Assembly (NCBI GenBank): GCA_965263225.1
Contig: CBDHHG010000001.1
Span: 930,001-994,000, forward strand
Origin: DT-111 sp965263225
GTDB lineage: Bacteria > Bacteroidota > Bacteroidia > Chitinophagales > Saprospiraceae
DNA: 64,000 bases
Direction of reading: 5' to 3'
Both the position numbers and the translations under genes were made by a program. Each line of letters begins with the position of its first letter. Position 1 is the first letter of the stretch. Below, one piece after another: positions 1 through 9,519 of this stretch. Below the pieces are notes generated by a model that saw only the letters and a program-made list of their open reading frames with translations, ran no database searches and was not told the DNA's origin.

Positions 1-965
1 GTACCCTTTAAGTTAGCAAACTCTAGTACGGTATCATATAGGACCTTAGCCTGCTGTGTGTTCGTCTGAAAAAAGGACTTTGGCCCAATCTTGAAGCGGA
101 CATGTCCCAACTGTTCCTCGATATATCCTTTGCCATGAAAGCAAATCATGTCTAGATCGAAAATATAGTCATTCAGCTTCGTATTGATGCAGTAAGTTAA
201 GGTAGTGATGGCCGGAAACTCCTCTAAGATCTCTCCCAAAAATTCCTTGATCTTCTTTGGATTGTCCTCTCCAAAACTCAAGATAACGAGTACTTCACCA
301 ATGCTAGTTACCCGAATCAGTAGGTGACGAAGAAAGCCCGTATTTGCCTTAAGGTCATAAAAACTATCACCACGAGCATGTGCCATTTCTCTAATCCGAT
401 TCCGAATCTCATTCGATGGCTCTCCTTGGAGCCAACAATGCTGGATATCTACTACCTTATCAAAGGCTCCAGCCCGATGAAACCCTAGAACATCAGCTTG
501 ATTAGAAATTTCAGTATCGATCTCTTCCTTTGTCAACCAACGTCGATTCGAAAAGGCAAACTCTAGCTTATTTCGATAATAAGTAGTAGAGGCTCCTCCG
601 ACTATCTGCTCCAAACAGGAGGTGTCTATTTTCCCAATTCGGCGCATAGCATCCTCTACCACCTGCTGCTTATGACGCAATTGAGCCTCATAGCTGAGGT
701 GCTGCCATTTACAGCCTCCACACACTCCGAAGTGCTCACAAATGGGCTCTACACGATCTGGAGAGTACGTGTGTATTTGCTGAGCCACTCCTTGGAAGGT
801 CCCTTTACGCTTTCGTAACACCAAGACATCTGCCACATCGCCTGGCACGACTTCCTCGACAAAAATCACTCGTCCCTCTTCGTCTCTCCCGACACTTTTC
901 CCTTTGTCCGCAAAGCCAGTAAAAGTTACATCTTTAACTAAGCGCGGCTTCTTTCTTCTTCCCAT
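1..965 (-). CDS. rlmD: 23S rRNA (uracil-C5)-methyltransferase, RlmD/RumA type (partial, 3' end outside window)
   Basis: I read this directly from the minus strand: an ATG at 965 opens a frame that runs off the left edge (about 321 codons visible). It starts MGRRKKPRL, has a TRAM-like segment, then a cysteine cluster CEHFGVCGGCKWQHL typical of the [4Fe-4S] site of RlmD/RumA enzymes, and later YRNKLEFAFSNRRW and a PKSFFQTNTQQA block typical of the family. These enzymes methylate C5 of a uridine in 23S rRNA using SAM. The SAM-binding and catalytic-cysteine parts lie beyond the window. It follows the RDD gene by 8 nt, so the two are probably cotranscribed. Which uridine is modified cannot be told from sequence. 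Confidence 0.85.
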   Translation of the reverse strand, partial: MGRRKKPRLVKDVTFTGFADKGKSVGRDEEGRVIFVEEVVPGDVADVLVLRKRKGTFQGVAQQIHTYSPDRVEPICEHFGVCGGCKWQHLSYEAQLRHKQQVVEDAMRRIGKIDTSCLEQIVGGASTTYYRNKLEFAFSNRRWLTKEEIDTEISNQADVLGFHRAGAFDKVVDIQHCWLQGEPSNEIRNRIREMAHARGDSFYDLKANTGFLRHLLIRVTSIGEVLVILSFGEDNPKKIKEFLGEILEEFPAITTLTYCINTKLNDYIFDLDMICFHGKGYIEEQLGHVRFKIGPKSFFQTNTQQAKVLYDTVLEFANLKG

Positions 966-973
966 CTATGATA

Positions 974-1705
974 TTATCGTGTAAGAACTATGTAGTCCCG
1001 AATTAAAGTTTTCAAAAATTTGATCTTATCATTAGGTACATCAGTGATACCTAATTTCAGGCATACTGTATCGACCAATTCTCCCAAGGCTTGCTGGTGT
1101 GCCTGGTTCTTATATTTCGAACAACGCGCTATCACTCCCTTAATCAGCAACATATCCTGCTCGTTGAACTGTCGTACTTCAGGATATTGTGGCTCATAAT
1201 TACTCAAGGTGTTGATTCGCAGTATATCTTCCAAAGCAAATTGCACCTGATGCTTGGTTCGAATAACAGTAGTATTAGCTGTCATATCACCAAGGCGCTG
1301 CCGCTGTCGTGTGGAACTAATTATTAAGGCTCCCAAGATCCCTATGGAGAGCACGGTATCCACTAAATGAAAGATTGCCCTCAGCAGATAATCACTCAAG
1401 CCAGGTTCCTCCCCATCTAATCGAACCACTTTAAGCGACATTATCTTTTTGCCCCAAGATCGTCCATCCGCCAGTACTTCAGAGAGCAATTGGTACCCCA
1501 TAAATAAACAAATGGGCAGTAAGGTATACACAACTCCCATTATCCCTGCTCGCCCTAGAGCTGAATCAACCAAACTAGCCACAAAGAAGTTTAACGTACC
1601 CACAATAACTACATCAATAATAAGTGCTACCAATCTTTCCCAAAGAGAGGCTAATTCATATTCAATCGTCACATTTTGGGTGGTACGGATATCAATCGTA
1701 GGCAT
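974..1705 (-). CDS. RDD family membrane protein
   Basis: A protein of 243 residues from the ATG at 1705; an upstream ATG at 1726 would add seven residues, but MPTIDIRTTQNV is the usual start for this family. The RDD motif lies just after the N terminus (ASLWERLVALIIDVVIV), followed by transmembrane segments, a second cytosolic block (GRSWGKKIMSLKVVRLDG) and RQRLGDMTANTTVI, all typical of RDD proteins. The C-terminal 90 residues are soluble. The molecular function is unknown; transport has been suggested for some members. In Bacteroidota the gene is commonly found divergent from a SpoIIM/DUF4129/DUF4350/MoxR cluster, exactly as here, which suggests a shared envelope role. Confidence 0.85.
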   Translation of the reverse strand: MPTIDIRTTQNVTIEYELASLWERLVALIIDVVIVGTLNFFVASLVDSALGRAGIMGVVYTLLPICLFMGYQLLSEVLADGRSWGKKIMSLKVVRLDGEEPGLSDYLLRAIFHLVDTVLSIGILGALIISSTRQRQRLGDMTANTTVIRTKHQVQFALEDILRINTLSNYEPQYPEVRQFNEQDMLLIKGVIARCSKYKNQAHQQALGELVDTVCLKLGITDVPNDKIKFLKTLIRDYIVLTR

Positions 1706-1827
1706 CCAAGTATTGTATTTGTACAAATATTTTCATAAAATGTGGACTTTCCCAAGCAGGAACTTGTTTTTCTCCCCAATTGCAGGGTCCACATACTCAA
1801 AAAACCATATTTCACTAAATCTCCTTC

Positions 1828-3681
1828 ATGCGCGAGACGAAATTCATCGAACAGAATAAGGACAAGTGGCAGGAGTTCGAAAGCGTGTTAGGAGGGCAGT
1901 ACCAGGATCCAGATAAGCTAAACGATCTATTTGTACATATAACAGATGACCTTTCCTATTCCCGTACTTTTTACCCCAACCGCTCCGTACGGGTCTATTT
2001 AAATGGCTTAGCCCAAAGTATTTTCTTTAGCATTTATAAAAACAAACAGTCTCGATTTGGGAGGTTGAGCTCTTTTTGGACAGATGAGTTACCGAGGCTC
2101 GTCTATGAGGCCAGAACAGATTTTCGACTTGCCTTCTTAATCTTTCTCCTTTCGTTGCTCATCGGAGCTTTGTCTTGTGCTATGGATCCCGATTTCTCGA
2201 AGGTCATTCTCGGAACAACATACGTAGAAAAAACCAAGGAGAATATCCGCAAAGGTGATCCCATGGCCGTGTATAAACAAAAAGGGGCAATGGGCATGTC
2301 TGTAGGTATTACCGTCAACAATCTCTACGTAGCCTTTCTGACCTTTATAACGGGTGTTTTCTTTTCGGTAGGAGCCATTGTAATGATTGTGAGGAATTCA
2401 ATTATGGTTGGGACCTTCCAATACTTATTTATTCAAGAAGGTGTGTTTTGGGAATCTTTTTTCACGATCTGGATTCATGGTACACTAGAGATTTCTGCTA
2501 TCGTCATAGCTGGAGCAGCTGGAATCACGCTGGGCAGAGGCCTTGTTTTTCCTGGCACCTATACTCGTTTACAGAGCTTTCAACGATCTGCTCGCAGAGG
2601 GATAAAGATCATGTTTGGCATTGCTCCGATCTTTATTCTGGCAGGTTTCATTGAAGGTTATCTAACCCGGCACACGGAGGCGCCCTATATCATTCGGGCA
2701 TTGTTTATATTCATCTGCCTTGCCTTTGTACTTTTTTACTTTGTTTGGTATCCCAGGTACAAAGCTAGAATCGGCTACAAGGATCAGTGGAAAGAGACTC
2801 GGCTACCTCCTGATAAGGATCGTAGCCTCGACTTACGAATCATATACAGCTCTGGTGAACTATTTTCTTTAGTTTTTGTCTTTTTGCGGAAGCACATTTC
2901 AAAATTTGCCCTGCTATGTGTGGCAACGAGTGCTCTGTACACCATCTGCATTTTCACTTTCAGTTCGGTACTACCTTCTGAACTACTCTTTTATCGGATG
3001 ACGCCATTCGAGTCTTTGATTATGCTAGATGATTTACTCACGACAAAACTGATCGGCTATATACCCTTTTTAAATGGATTCCTTTTTGGAGTACTGGCCT
3101 TCTTTGTAGGTCAGCGAATCCTCGGAGAAGAAAAAGACATCGCTATTGAAACCCAAAGATCACGTTTGGCGGCTTTTATAAAGAGTCTATTGATCGGAAC
3201 TGTTTTTGGTCTAATGATTGGCTTTAACCAATGGTATAGTATCCTACTTTTCTTTTTTGCTGGAAATATAATCTTGCTTTGGATGCAAGTCAGTCAAAAG
3301 GAAACGCTGTCCCCGATTAAAGGAATAAGCCGAACTTTCGGCCTACTCGGAGCAGGGTATTGGCGAGGATTAGCTTTGTTGAGCTTGCTAAGCTTATTGG
3401 GATTAATCTTCATGGGGCTTTTGAATACGGGAATTAGTCGGTTCTTTTTTGAGCTTTTGTCCTGGCTGGTCAATTTTGAGCAGGAAGTCATGAATGAGAT
3501 TACGGTCATCATTCTCACCTTTTTGCACATTTACTTTGTTCATCTCATCTTTATCCTATTGGTAGCTGGTTTTGCCTTGGAATACTATAGTTTAAGAGAA
3601 ATCATGGAAGCTCCATTCCTCAAAGAACAGATTAAACAAGTGGGTTATAAACAGACCATTAAAGGCCTGGAAAAAGAATGA
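1828..3681 (+). CDS. Stage II sporulation protein M (SpoIIM/DUF95) family membrane protein
   Basis: 617 residues. The N-terminal half (about 1-310) is a SpoIIM-type module: a soluble lead, a membrane segment near 100-120 (FRLAFLIFLLSLLIGAL), then the conserved membrane block with FLTFITGVFFSVGAIVMIVRN, FFTIWIHGTLEISAIVIAG and FIEGYLTRH. The second half (about 345-605) adds roughly six more membrane segments and is less conserved. Despite the name there is no sporulation context; in non-sporulating bacteria the family sits with MoxR ATPases and is of unknown function. First gene of an operon in which each of the next two genes overlaps its predecessor by 4 nt. Confidence 0.85.
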   Translation: MRETKFIEQNKDKWQEFESVLGGQYQDPDKLNDLFVHITDDLSYSRTFYPNRSVRVYLNGLAQSIFFSIYKNKQSRFGRLSSFWTDELPRLVYEARTDFRLAFLIFLLSLLIGALSCAMDPDFSKVILGTTYVEKTKENIRKGDPMAVYKQKGAMGMSVGITVNNLYVAFLTFITGVFFSVGAIVMIVRNSIMVGTFQYLFIQEGVFWESFFTIWIHGTLEISAIVIAGAAGITLGRGLVFPGTYTRLQSFQRSARRGIKIMFGIAPIFILAGFIEGYLTRHTEAPYIIRALFIFICLAFVLFYFVWYPRYKARIGYKDQWKETRLPPDKDRSLDLRIIYSSGELFSLVFVFLRKHISKFALLCVATSALYTICIFTFSSVLPSELLFYRMTPFESLIMLDDLLTTKLIGYIPFLNGFLFGVLAFFVGQRILGEEKDIAIETQRSRLAAFIKSLLIGTVFGLMIGFNQWYSILLFFFAGNIILLWMQVSQKETLSPIKGISRTFGLLGAGYWRGLALLSLLSLLGLIFMGLLNTGISRFFFELLSWLVNFEQEVMNEITVIILTFLHIYFVHLIFILLVAGFALEYYSLREIMEAPFLKEQIKQVGYKQTIKGLEKE

Positions 3682-4445
3682 ACAGGCGAGACTACATATT
3701 ACCTCATCCCTTAAAGGCTATGTATTTTGCCCTACTTCTACTTTTTTGCCTAAATACTAGTCCATCCCTAGGTCAAAACGATCCCTCTCCTGATTCTTAT
3801 CTGCTAGAGGACAGGAGTGCCACCTTGATGAGCGACAAAGATTGGGAGGAATGGAGTAAGAAACGAGAAGGGTCAAAATATTGGGCGGCTATTCAGAAAG
3901 CCAAAAAGGGAAAAAATAAAGAAGAAAGGCAGGCAACTCAAGGACAAAATTTCGGTTTCCTCAAAGCACTTGCCACTTTCCTCCTCATCCTTATTGGAAT
4001 CATCGTATCCTTTTTTGTAGTGCGCCAACTGATGGGCGTACAACTACGACCACGAAATCGAAAGATCAATCGCCAAGGAAATCTTACCATTGATCTTGAA
4101 GAAATCGAAGATAGACTAGAGGAGGTAATCTTAGAAGATTTCATACAAGAAGCCATTCGAAAGGAGAATTACGCACTAGCCATTCGGTTGTATTATTTAG
4201 AGGCACTCAAGGTATTATCTCAGCAAAAGCAAATCAGTTGGAAAAAAGATAAAACCAACCGAGATTACCTTTTTGAGATGAGGAATTCAAAACGCTATCC
4301 TGCTTTTCAGGAAATTACACGACTTTTTGAGCGTGTTTGGTATGGAAATAGATCTATTGATGCCCCTACTTTTTATGAGATCGCTCCATACTACCAAACG
4401 TTCATAGCTGAAGTGGAGACCCAAAATCTAAGCACTACTTCATGA
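3678..4445 (+). CDS. DUF4129 domain-containing membrane protein
   Basis: 255 residues, starting in a 4-nt ATGA overlap with the SpoIIM-family gene. A hydrophobic N terminus (about 15-32) ending SPSLGQ looks like a signal peptide or anchor. A charged linker follows, then one membrane helix at about 95-115 (ALATFLLILIGIIVSFFVV) and a cytosolic C-terminal domain (about 150-250) with the DUF4129 pattern: ALAIRLYYLEALKVL, KTNRDYLFEM and RLFERVWYGN. DUF4129 proteins are typical members of MoxR-linked operons and also occur fused to transglutaminase-like domains. The exact function is unknown. The 4-nt overlaps at both ends suggest translational coupling. Confidence 0.8.
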   Translation: MNRRDYILPHPLKAMYFALLLLFCLNTSPSLGQNDPSPDSYLLEDRSATLMSDKDWEEWSKKREGSKYWAAIQKAKKGKNKEERQATQGQNFGFLKALATFLLILIGIIVSFFVVRQLMGVQLRPRNRKINRQGNLTIDLEEIEDRLEEVILEDFIQEAIRKENYALAIRLYYLEALKVLSQQKQISWKKDKTNRDYLFEMRNSKRYPAFQEITRLFERVWYGNRSIDAPTFYEIAPYYQTFIAEVETQNLSTTS

Positions 4446-5710
4446 TATCGCGAAGAACCATATTATTCATAGTGCTTGGCGTAACCATTCTCTTTTTGTT
4501 GTATCTAAACGTTCAGCAAAGGAACGCATATACCTGGAAACAGCATTTCTTAGCAGACAGTGTGGATCCCTACGGGTCCTTGTATTTCGCTGAATTAACA
4601 GAGAAAGTGATGGGGCTGGATTCCCTTATCGTTCTCTCGGCTCCTTTAGTAGAATCCCTGCCCACAGAAGTTAGCCATTCCAATTACCTGTTTATCGGTG
4701 AAGGGATGAACCTCACTACCGAAGATTTGAGGCGTCTACTTGGTTATGTAGCCCTGGGCAACACAGCCCTGATCGCCTCTAGAGTATTTCCAAGAGACTT
4801 AATTGACAGTATATATACCACCCCATGTGATAGCACGAAGTGGGATGGTCTCCTAACCACTTGGGACACTACTGCACAAATGAGTTTGAATCACCCTGAT
4901 TTGCTTCCTGACTCAACGTTTTCATTCACCTTTTACGCTCGCGCAAGAATGAGCTATTATGGTTGGCAGTTTATTAACCCTTTGCATGTCTGCGACTCCC
5001 TCGAAGGTTTCACAGGATTGGGCAAGTTCAAAGGTGACCTTACTAATTTTGTGCGAATGCCCTATGGGAAAGGACACTTCTATCTACATACCAACCCAAT
5101 TGCATTTACTAACCTTTCCTTGCTTGAGCGCCAGCCTATTAATTATAGTCAATTAATCTTGGCTCACCTACAAGATGGCCCCGTCTATTGGGACGAACAA
5201 AGTAGGGTTGAACAAGATATAGCAGAAAGATTGAATGAGAATTCCATACCCAATAACCTTAACAGGGAAAGTCCACTTCAATTTATCCTGAACCAACCCT
5301 CCTTGGCCTGGGCTTGGTATATCCTATTGGCTATGGGTTTGCTATTTTTGATTTTCCGCACAAAGCGAAGACAACGTGTAATCCCCATACTAGAGTCGAA
5401 CAACAATACCTCGCTGCAATTTATTTCTACGATCGGCCGCTTGTACTTTATGCAAAGCAACCACAAACAATTGGCCTTACAGAAAATGCGATTGCTACAG
5501 GTATTCATCAAAGAAAAATACAATATGAATACCCGTGAATTGAATGATGAATTAGCAGATCGTTTGGCTTCTCGATCTGGAGTAGCAACAGAGCACATTC
5601 AGCATATCTTCCAAATGCATCAAAATATAAATTCTGGGAATTTTGTTTCAGAAAACACCCTCATTGATTTCCATAAGGCCCTGGAAAAATTCTATCACAC
5701 TTGTAAATAA
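4442..5710 (+). CDS. DUF4350-type membrane protein
   Basis: 422 residues, overlapping the DUF4129 gene by 4 nt. Topology: an N-terminal membrane helix (about 5-21), a non-cytoplasmic domain of about 260 residues, a second helix near 285-305 (SLAWAWYILLAMGLLFLIF), then a basic cytosolic tail of about 115 residues with a helical bundle character. The early part (DPYGSLYFAELTEKVMG, NYLFIGEGMNLT, LRRLLGYVALGNTALIAS) fits DUF4350, a GATase-like domain seen in MoxR-associated loci. No enzymatic residues can be assigned. It is 11 nt upstream of the MoxR gene, so the four genes are probably one transcript. Confidence 0.75.
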   Translation: MISRRTILFIVLGVTILFLLYLNVQQRNAYTWKQHFLADSVDPYGSLYFAELTEKVMGLDSLIVLSAPLVESLPTEVSHSNYLFIGEGMNLTTEDLRRLLGYVALGNTALIASRVFPRDLIDSIYTTPCDSTKWDGLLTTWDTTAQMSLNHPDLLPDSTFSFTFYARARMSYYGWQFINPLHVCDSLEGFTGLGKFKGDLTNFVRMPYGKGHFYLHTNPIAFTNLSLLERQPINYSQLILAHLQDGPVYWDEQSRVEQDIAERLNENSIPNNLNRESPLQFILNQPSLAWAWYILLAMGLLFLIFRTKRRQRVIPILESNNNTSLQFISTIGRLYFMQSNHKQLALQKMRLLQVFIKEKYNMNTRELNDELADRLASRSGVATEHIQHIFQMHQNINSGNFVSENTLIDFHKALEKFYHTCK

Positions 5711-5721
5711 GAGCACTACCC

Positions 5722-6792
5722 ATGCAAATTGATGAAATCAACGAAAACGAAGGGTTCGAACCCACACCAGAAGAAGAAGGTGCTCCTTTAGCTCCATTGT
5801 CCTCTCCCTCCTCCCTGGAGGAAGCGCAATGGGGTAGAAATCAGCTAGACCTTTCTCCCATTCGTTCAGCTAACGAACGGATCAAAAACGAGTTGCAAAA
5901 GATAATTGTAGGTCAAACCGAGTTCATAGATCTTTTGTTGGCGGCAGTTCTAGCAGGTGGTCATGTTATGGTAGAAGGTGTTCCTGGAATTGCCAAAACC
6001 CTTACCGCAAAGCTAATGGCTCAGACCTTGGAGGTCGACTTCTCTAGAATCCAATTCACCCCTGACTTAATGCCTAGTGATGTCATTGGCACCACAGTGT
6101 TCAACATGCAAACCTCCGAATTCTCCTTCAACCAAGGACCGATATTTGCCAACTTCGTACTGATAGATGAAATTAATAGAGCCCCTGCCAAAACACAGGC
6201 GGCTCTTTTCGAAGTCATGGAGGAGCATCAAGTAACGGTAGATGGTCAGACCTATCCCATGTCTTTTCCCTTCTTTGTGATTGCTACCCAAAACCCAATC
6301 GAACAGGAAGGGACCTATAAATTACCGGAAGCACAGCTAGATCGTTTTATTGTAAAAATCAACCTAGAATACCCCAGTCTAGCAGAGGAAGCGACCATTC
6401 TACATCGATTTCGAAATGATTTCAAAATTTCACAAGAAAAAGTAGAAAAGGTTTTCTCCGCCCAGGAATTGAACGCTTGTCAGGAACTGGTCGAACAGAT
6501 TCATATCAAAGAAGAATTATTACAGTACATCGCCCAAATCACGCACAATACCCGAAACAATGGGGACCTATTCTTGGGTGCCTCCCCAAGAGCCTCTCTG
6601 GCCATGCTAAAAATGGCTAAAGCGACCGCAGCGCTTTCCGGCAGAGATTTTGTTACTCCGGATGATATACGGCTGGTCGCTTATCCCGTATTAAATCATC
6701 GCATTATTCTCACTCCCGAGCGAGAAATGGAAGGCTTTACCACTAAAGAGGTAATCAAGGATATCATCGAAAAAATCGAAGTCCCAAGATAA
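5722..6792 (+). CDS. MoxR-family AAA+ ATPase
   Basis: 356 residues. Walker A is GVPGIAKT (86-93), Walker B FVLIDEINRA (145-154), and a sensor segment reads FFVIATQNPIEQEG. The C-terminal lid (about 280-350) has GASPRASLAMLKMAKA. The acidic, proline-rich first 45 residues are unusual but precede a normal MoxR core. MoxR ATPases act as chaperone-like factors, usually with a DUF58 protein encoded directly downstream and often with VWA-domain proteins. Here the operon stops at this gene with a strong hairpin and neither partner is present, so the partner must be encoded elsewhere or be absent. Confidence 0.93.
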   Translation: MQIDEINENEGFEPTPEEEGAPLAPLSSPSSLEEAQWGRNQLDLSPIRSANERIKNELQKIIVGQTEFIDLLLAAVLAGGHVMVEGVPGIAKTLTAKLMAQTLEVDFSRIQFTPDLMPSDVIGTTVFNMQTSEFSFNQGPIFANFVLIDEINRAPAKTQAALFEVMEEHQVTVDGQTYPMSFPFFVIATQNPIEQEGTYKLPEAQLDRFIVKINLEYPSLAEEATILHRFRNDFKISQEKVEKVFSAQELNACQELVEQIHIKEELLQYIAQITHNTRNNGDLFLGASPRASLAMLKMAKATAALSGRDFVTPDDIRLVAYPVLNHRIILTPEREMEGFTTKEVIKDIIEKIEVPR

Positions 6793-6808
6793 ATCCAGGC
6801 AAGCACAG

Positions 6809-6855
6809 AAATAGGAAAAGGGCCGTCTTTGACTAAGATGGCCCTTTTCCTATTT
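6809..6855. terminator. Bidirectional intrinsic terminator between the MoxR and DUF5686 genes
   Basis: A perfect 16-bp inverted repeat, AAATAGGAAAAGGGCC at 6809-6824 and its complement at 6840-6855, with a 15-nt loop. The A/T-rich outer arms give U-tracts in both directions. It sits between convergent genes ending at 6792 and 6874, so it can serve both. Confidence 0.9.
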
Positions 6856-6873
6856 CTACGAACTAACGATCTA

Positions 6874-9519
6874 TTAATCAAACTCTATATTACCAATGTT
6901 GGATGCGATACCAATTCGAATACCAAAATCATAGTACTTGCCATTTTGAAAGGCTGTAGCTGCTTCAATCCGAAAAATTCGAAAGATATTATCAATAGAG
7001 TACCCCACTTCAAAGTATTGTTGGGATGTGGGTGTATACAAGTGGTTTACGAAGATATTTTCCTTAATACCCAACAGCCATACTTCTGGGATTCGAGTGA
7101 CTAGGAATTTACGAAATTGATAGTGGAGCTGTGTAGCCACAAACTCCTCCTTTGTGCTGTGGCGGTAATAATCGAGCAGGCGGAAACTACCCGCAGGATT
7201 GATTGTAGCCAGCACCGTTCGATTCCCAGGAAAATGCTTGTAATCCGCAAAACCTACATAATCATTGTACAGGAAGGCTCCTGCATTCACCTGTAAATGC
7301 AAGTGACTACCTGCTCCCACCTTAAAGTCATGCTCAAAACCTGCCTCAATTACCCCAAAATCAGCATCACTTTCTAAAATCCCTGGTAAACCACCCCGGT
7401 ATTGTAGAGACAATTGTGGTGTTGAATTATCAAGGCGTTGTTTTTTGCCATTGTATATCCGGTATTTTTGCCAGGGTCTCACCTTCACTCCTAGCCGGAA
7501 GTGGAATGCTTTTTCTCGATTGGGGAAAGGATAGGTCGCTTCTTCGTTTACCGGTACATTATCTCCGTATACTCGGTCATCTCTATTGAACCAGGTTTGG
7601 TTAGTATTATTAAACAGCAAATGCCGGTTCTCGAAAGCTACACTTGCTGAAAAATCAACATCTCCTTTAAACTTGTGGCTGATTCCGATGCTTCCATATT
7701 CTTTCTCATATAAACGAATAAAGTTCTGCTCATACAATAGGGTCGAGAAAGTATTGATCACTTCACTAATCGGTTTATCTGGATTGTATTGCGAAATATA
7801 TCGCCCTCCCTCAACGGAAAAGGTACTTCGCCTCAATCTTGGCCCATAGTTCAATCGGTAGCGTCCTTTCAGAGAAAATTTATCCCGAGCAAAAGAATAC
7901 CTAGGTGTAAAGGTCAAACGGGAATTCGTCTTATCATTCCAGGCTCTATAGGCAAGGTCCGTATGCACACTATAACCCTCTACCGGATTGAAGCGAATAC
8001 CCACCAGAGGGGTTTCGTAGGTTATCCGCTGTTTCTTGCCCACTTTGTAAGAACTCCCCATCAATAGGTCTTCAATCTGAAAACCGCCTCGCTTTTTCCT
8101 TTTTTTCCCTCCAATCGTAGCCGTGGAATCTCGCTGCTGGCTTTCTTCCCGATCTTTTCGCTCCAGACTATCCATCATGACATAGCCTTTTACCTCATAT
8201 TCCGTGAGTGGTACAGGGCGGATTTCTTTCCAGTAGGAAGCATCTCTTTTCGAAGCCATAGAATCCACCTTATAGGATCGCTCCATCACCACTTCGGGTT
8301 CTTTCCTTTCTTTGCGTTCCTGTTTTTCATAATCTCGGATCATTTTACGGAGATCCTTACGCGTCAGTTCTTCCCCCTTAGAAAGTCGCTCCTTAATGGT
8401 TCCTCTCTCTTTGTCCTTCTTCTTGGCAGCCGCAATATCCTTGGCCAATTCTTTCTCAATTTTCTCATCAATTACCCGAAAATCTACGTCGAGATCAGGA
8501 TTCAATTCAATAGCGTAGTCGCTAACGGTTGCTAAGTAGTTATAGGTTAGTCCAATCCCCAAGATGCTTCCCTCTACACCAAACTGATGACTGACCGGAA
8601 GCCAAGCTTTATCCTGAATAGGAGCATAGACCTGGTTAATATTGAAGGTAAATCCAAATTTATAAGTCTTCAGTGCTAAGCTATGTATACTCCACCAATC
8701 TTCCACAATATAGATAGTGCCTTCAAACAGATTCTCCCCACGACTGCGAGGAATCACTCTGATCTGATTGACTCCATAATCTCTGTCAATAAAATAACCC
8801 TCCAGCTCAAATCGGTAGTAGGCAAAAGCCTTGGGAGCTAATGGAGATATGGCTTCCCCAATTTCTGGTTCATAAAAACTACCATTGATATAAGCATTGG
8901 GGCTGGAGGAATTGTCATCTCCTTGAGTGTAGACGGAAATTACAGTCTCATTAAAGGTATTGGGTCGCTTGTATTCTACCTTACTTACAGATTCCGAAAC
9001 GAAAGCAAAGGAAGTGTCAATGCCTTCCTTTTTCATGGCACGCCTCAGATAAAAAGGGATCTTCTTTATCCTTCCTGCTCCCTTAATATACACCTGGGCA
9101 GAGTAGGTTTCGATTTGTTGGCGATGGTAACTGGCCTTGGCAATGGCCTTACGCATGATCGTGTAGGCTGGATCTTCATCATTATTACCAATCACATCTA
9201 CCGTTTTCAGTTGGAAGGCCTGTTCTTTTAGTACTACATTGATTTCTTGCTCTTCGGACCCGAGGCTGATTTCTTTACGTTGGGCTTCAAAACCCAAGTG
9301 CTGAAATATTAGGGTATAGTTTCCCGGTCCCAAAGCCACTCGATATCTACCTTGATCATTAGTGGTGACGCCCGTTCCTGTTTCCTCGACATAAATGGTA
9401 GCATAAGGAATAGGATCTCCTTTTTCATCCTTGATCGTACCGAAAATGGTATGAGCCAGAACAGTATGGGAAAAAAGAAGCAGGAAGAATGGAATTACAA
9501 AGGTTTGTCTTTTATTCAT
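6874..9519 (-). CDS. DUF5686 family outer-membrane protein with carboxypeptidase-regulatory-like domain
   Basis: 881 residues from the ATG at 9519 (MNKRQTFVIPFF, a clear signal peptide ending in VLAH); an upstream ATG at 9540 adds seven residues and is less likely. Residues about 22-105 form a CarboxypepD_reg-like beta-sandwich (GTIKDEKGDPIPYATIYVEE, LIFQHLGFEAQRKEI). The rest matches DUF5686, with YTIMRKAIAKASYHRQQIETY, EDWWSIHSLALKTY and a long C-terminal stretch of alternating beta-strands consistent with an outer-membrane barrel. A highly charged insert (about 370-510) contains several KK/RK clusters. The function of DUF5686 proteins is not known; the plug-barrel plan resembles TonB-dependent receptors without the receptor plug. 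Confidence 0.85.
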   Translation of the reverse strand: MNKRQTFVIPFFLLLFSHTVLAHTIFGTIKDEKGDPIPYATIYVEETGTGVTTNDQGRYRVALGPGNYTLIFQHLGFEAQRKEISLGSEEQEINVVLKEQAFQLKTVDVIGNNDEDPAYTIMRKAIAKASYHRQQIETYSAQVYIKGAGRIKKIPFYLRRAMKKEGIDTSFAFVSESVSKVEYKRPNTFNETVISVYTQGDDNSSSPNAYINGSFYEPEIGEAISPLAPKAFAYYRFELEGYFIDRDYGVNQIRVIPRSRGENLFEGTIYIVEDWWSIHSLALKTYKFGFTFNINQVYAPIQDKAWLPVSHQFGVEGSILGIGLTYNYLATVSDYAIELNPDLDVDFRVIDEKIEKELAKDIAAAKKKDKERGTIKERLSKGEELTRKDLRKMIRDYEKQERKERKEPEVVMERSYKVDSMASKRDASYWKEIRPVPLTEYEVKGYVMMDSLERKDREESQQRDSTATIGGKKRKKRGGFQIEDLLMGSSYKVGKKQRITYETPLVGIRFNPVEGYSVHTDLAYRAWNDKTNSRLTFTPRYSFARDKFSLKGRYRLNYGPRLRRSTFSVEGGRYISQYNPDKPISEVINTFSTLLYEQNFIRLYEKEYGSIGISHKFKGDVDFSASVAFENRHLLFNNTNQTWFNRDDRVYGDNVPVNEEATYPFPNREKAFHFRLGVKVRPWQKYRIYNGKKQRLDNSTPQLSLQYRGGLPGILESDADFGVIEAGFEHDFKVGAGSHLHLQVNAGAFLYNDYVGFADYKHFPGNRTVLATINPAGSFRLLDYYRHSTKEEFVATQLHYQFRKFLVTRIPEVWLLGIKENIFVNHLYTPTSQQYFEVGYSIDNIFRIFRIEAATAFQNGKYYDFGIRIGIASNIGNIEFD

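Noticed and set aside
1741..1793. Inverted repeat TGTGGAC / GTCCACA between the RDD and SpoIIM genes
   Set aside because: Only 7 bp separated by 39 nt; not enough to call a site, though it is centrally placed in a divergent promoter region.
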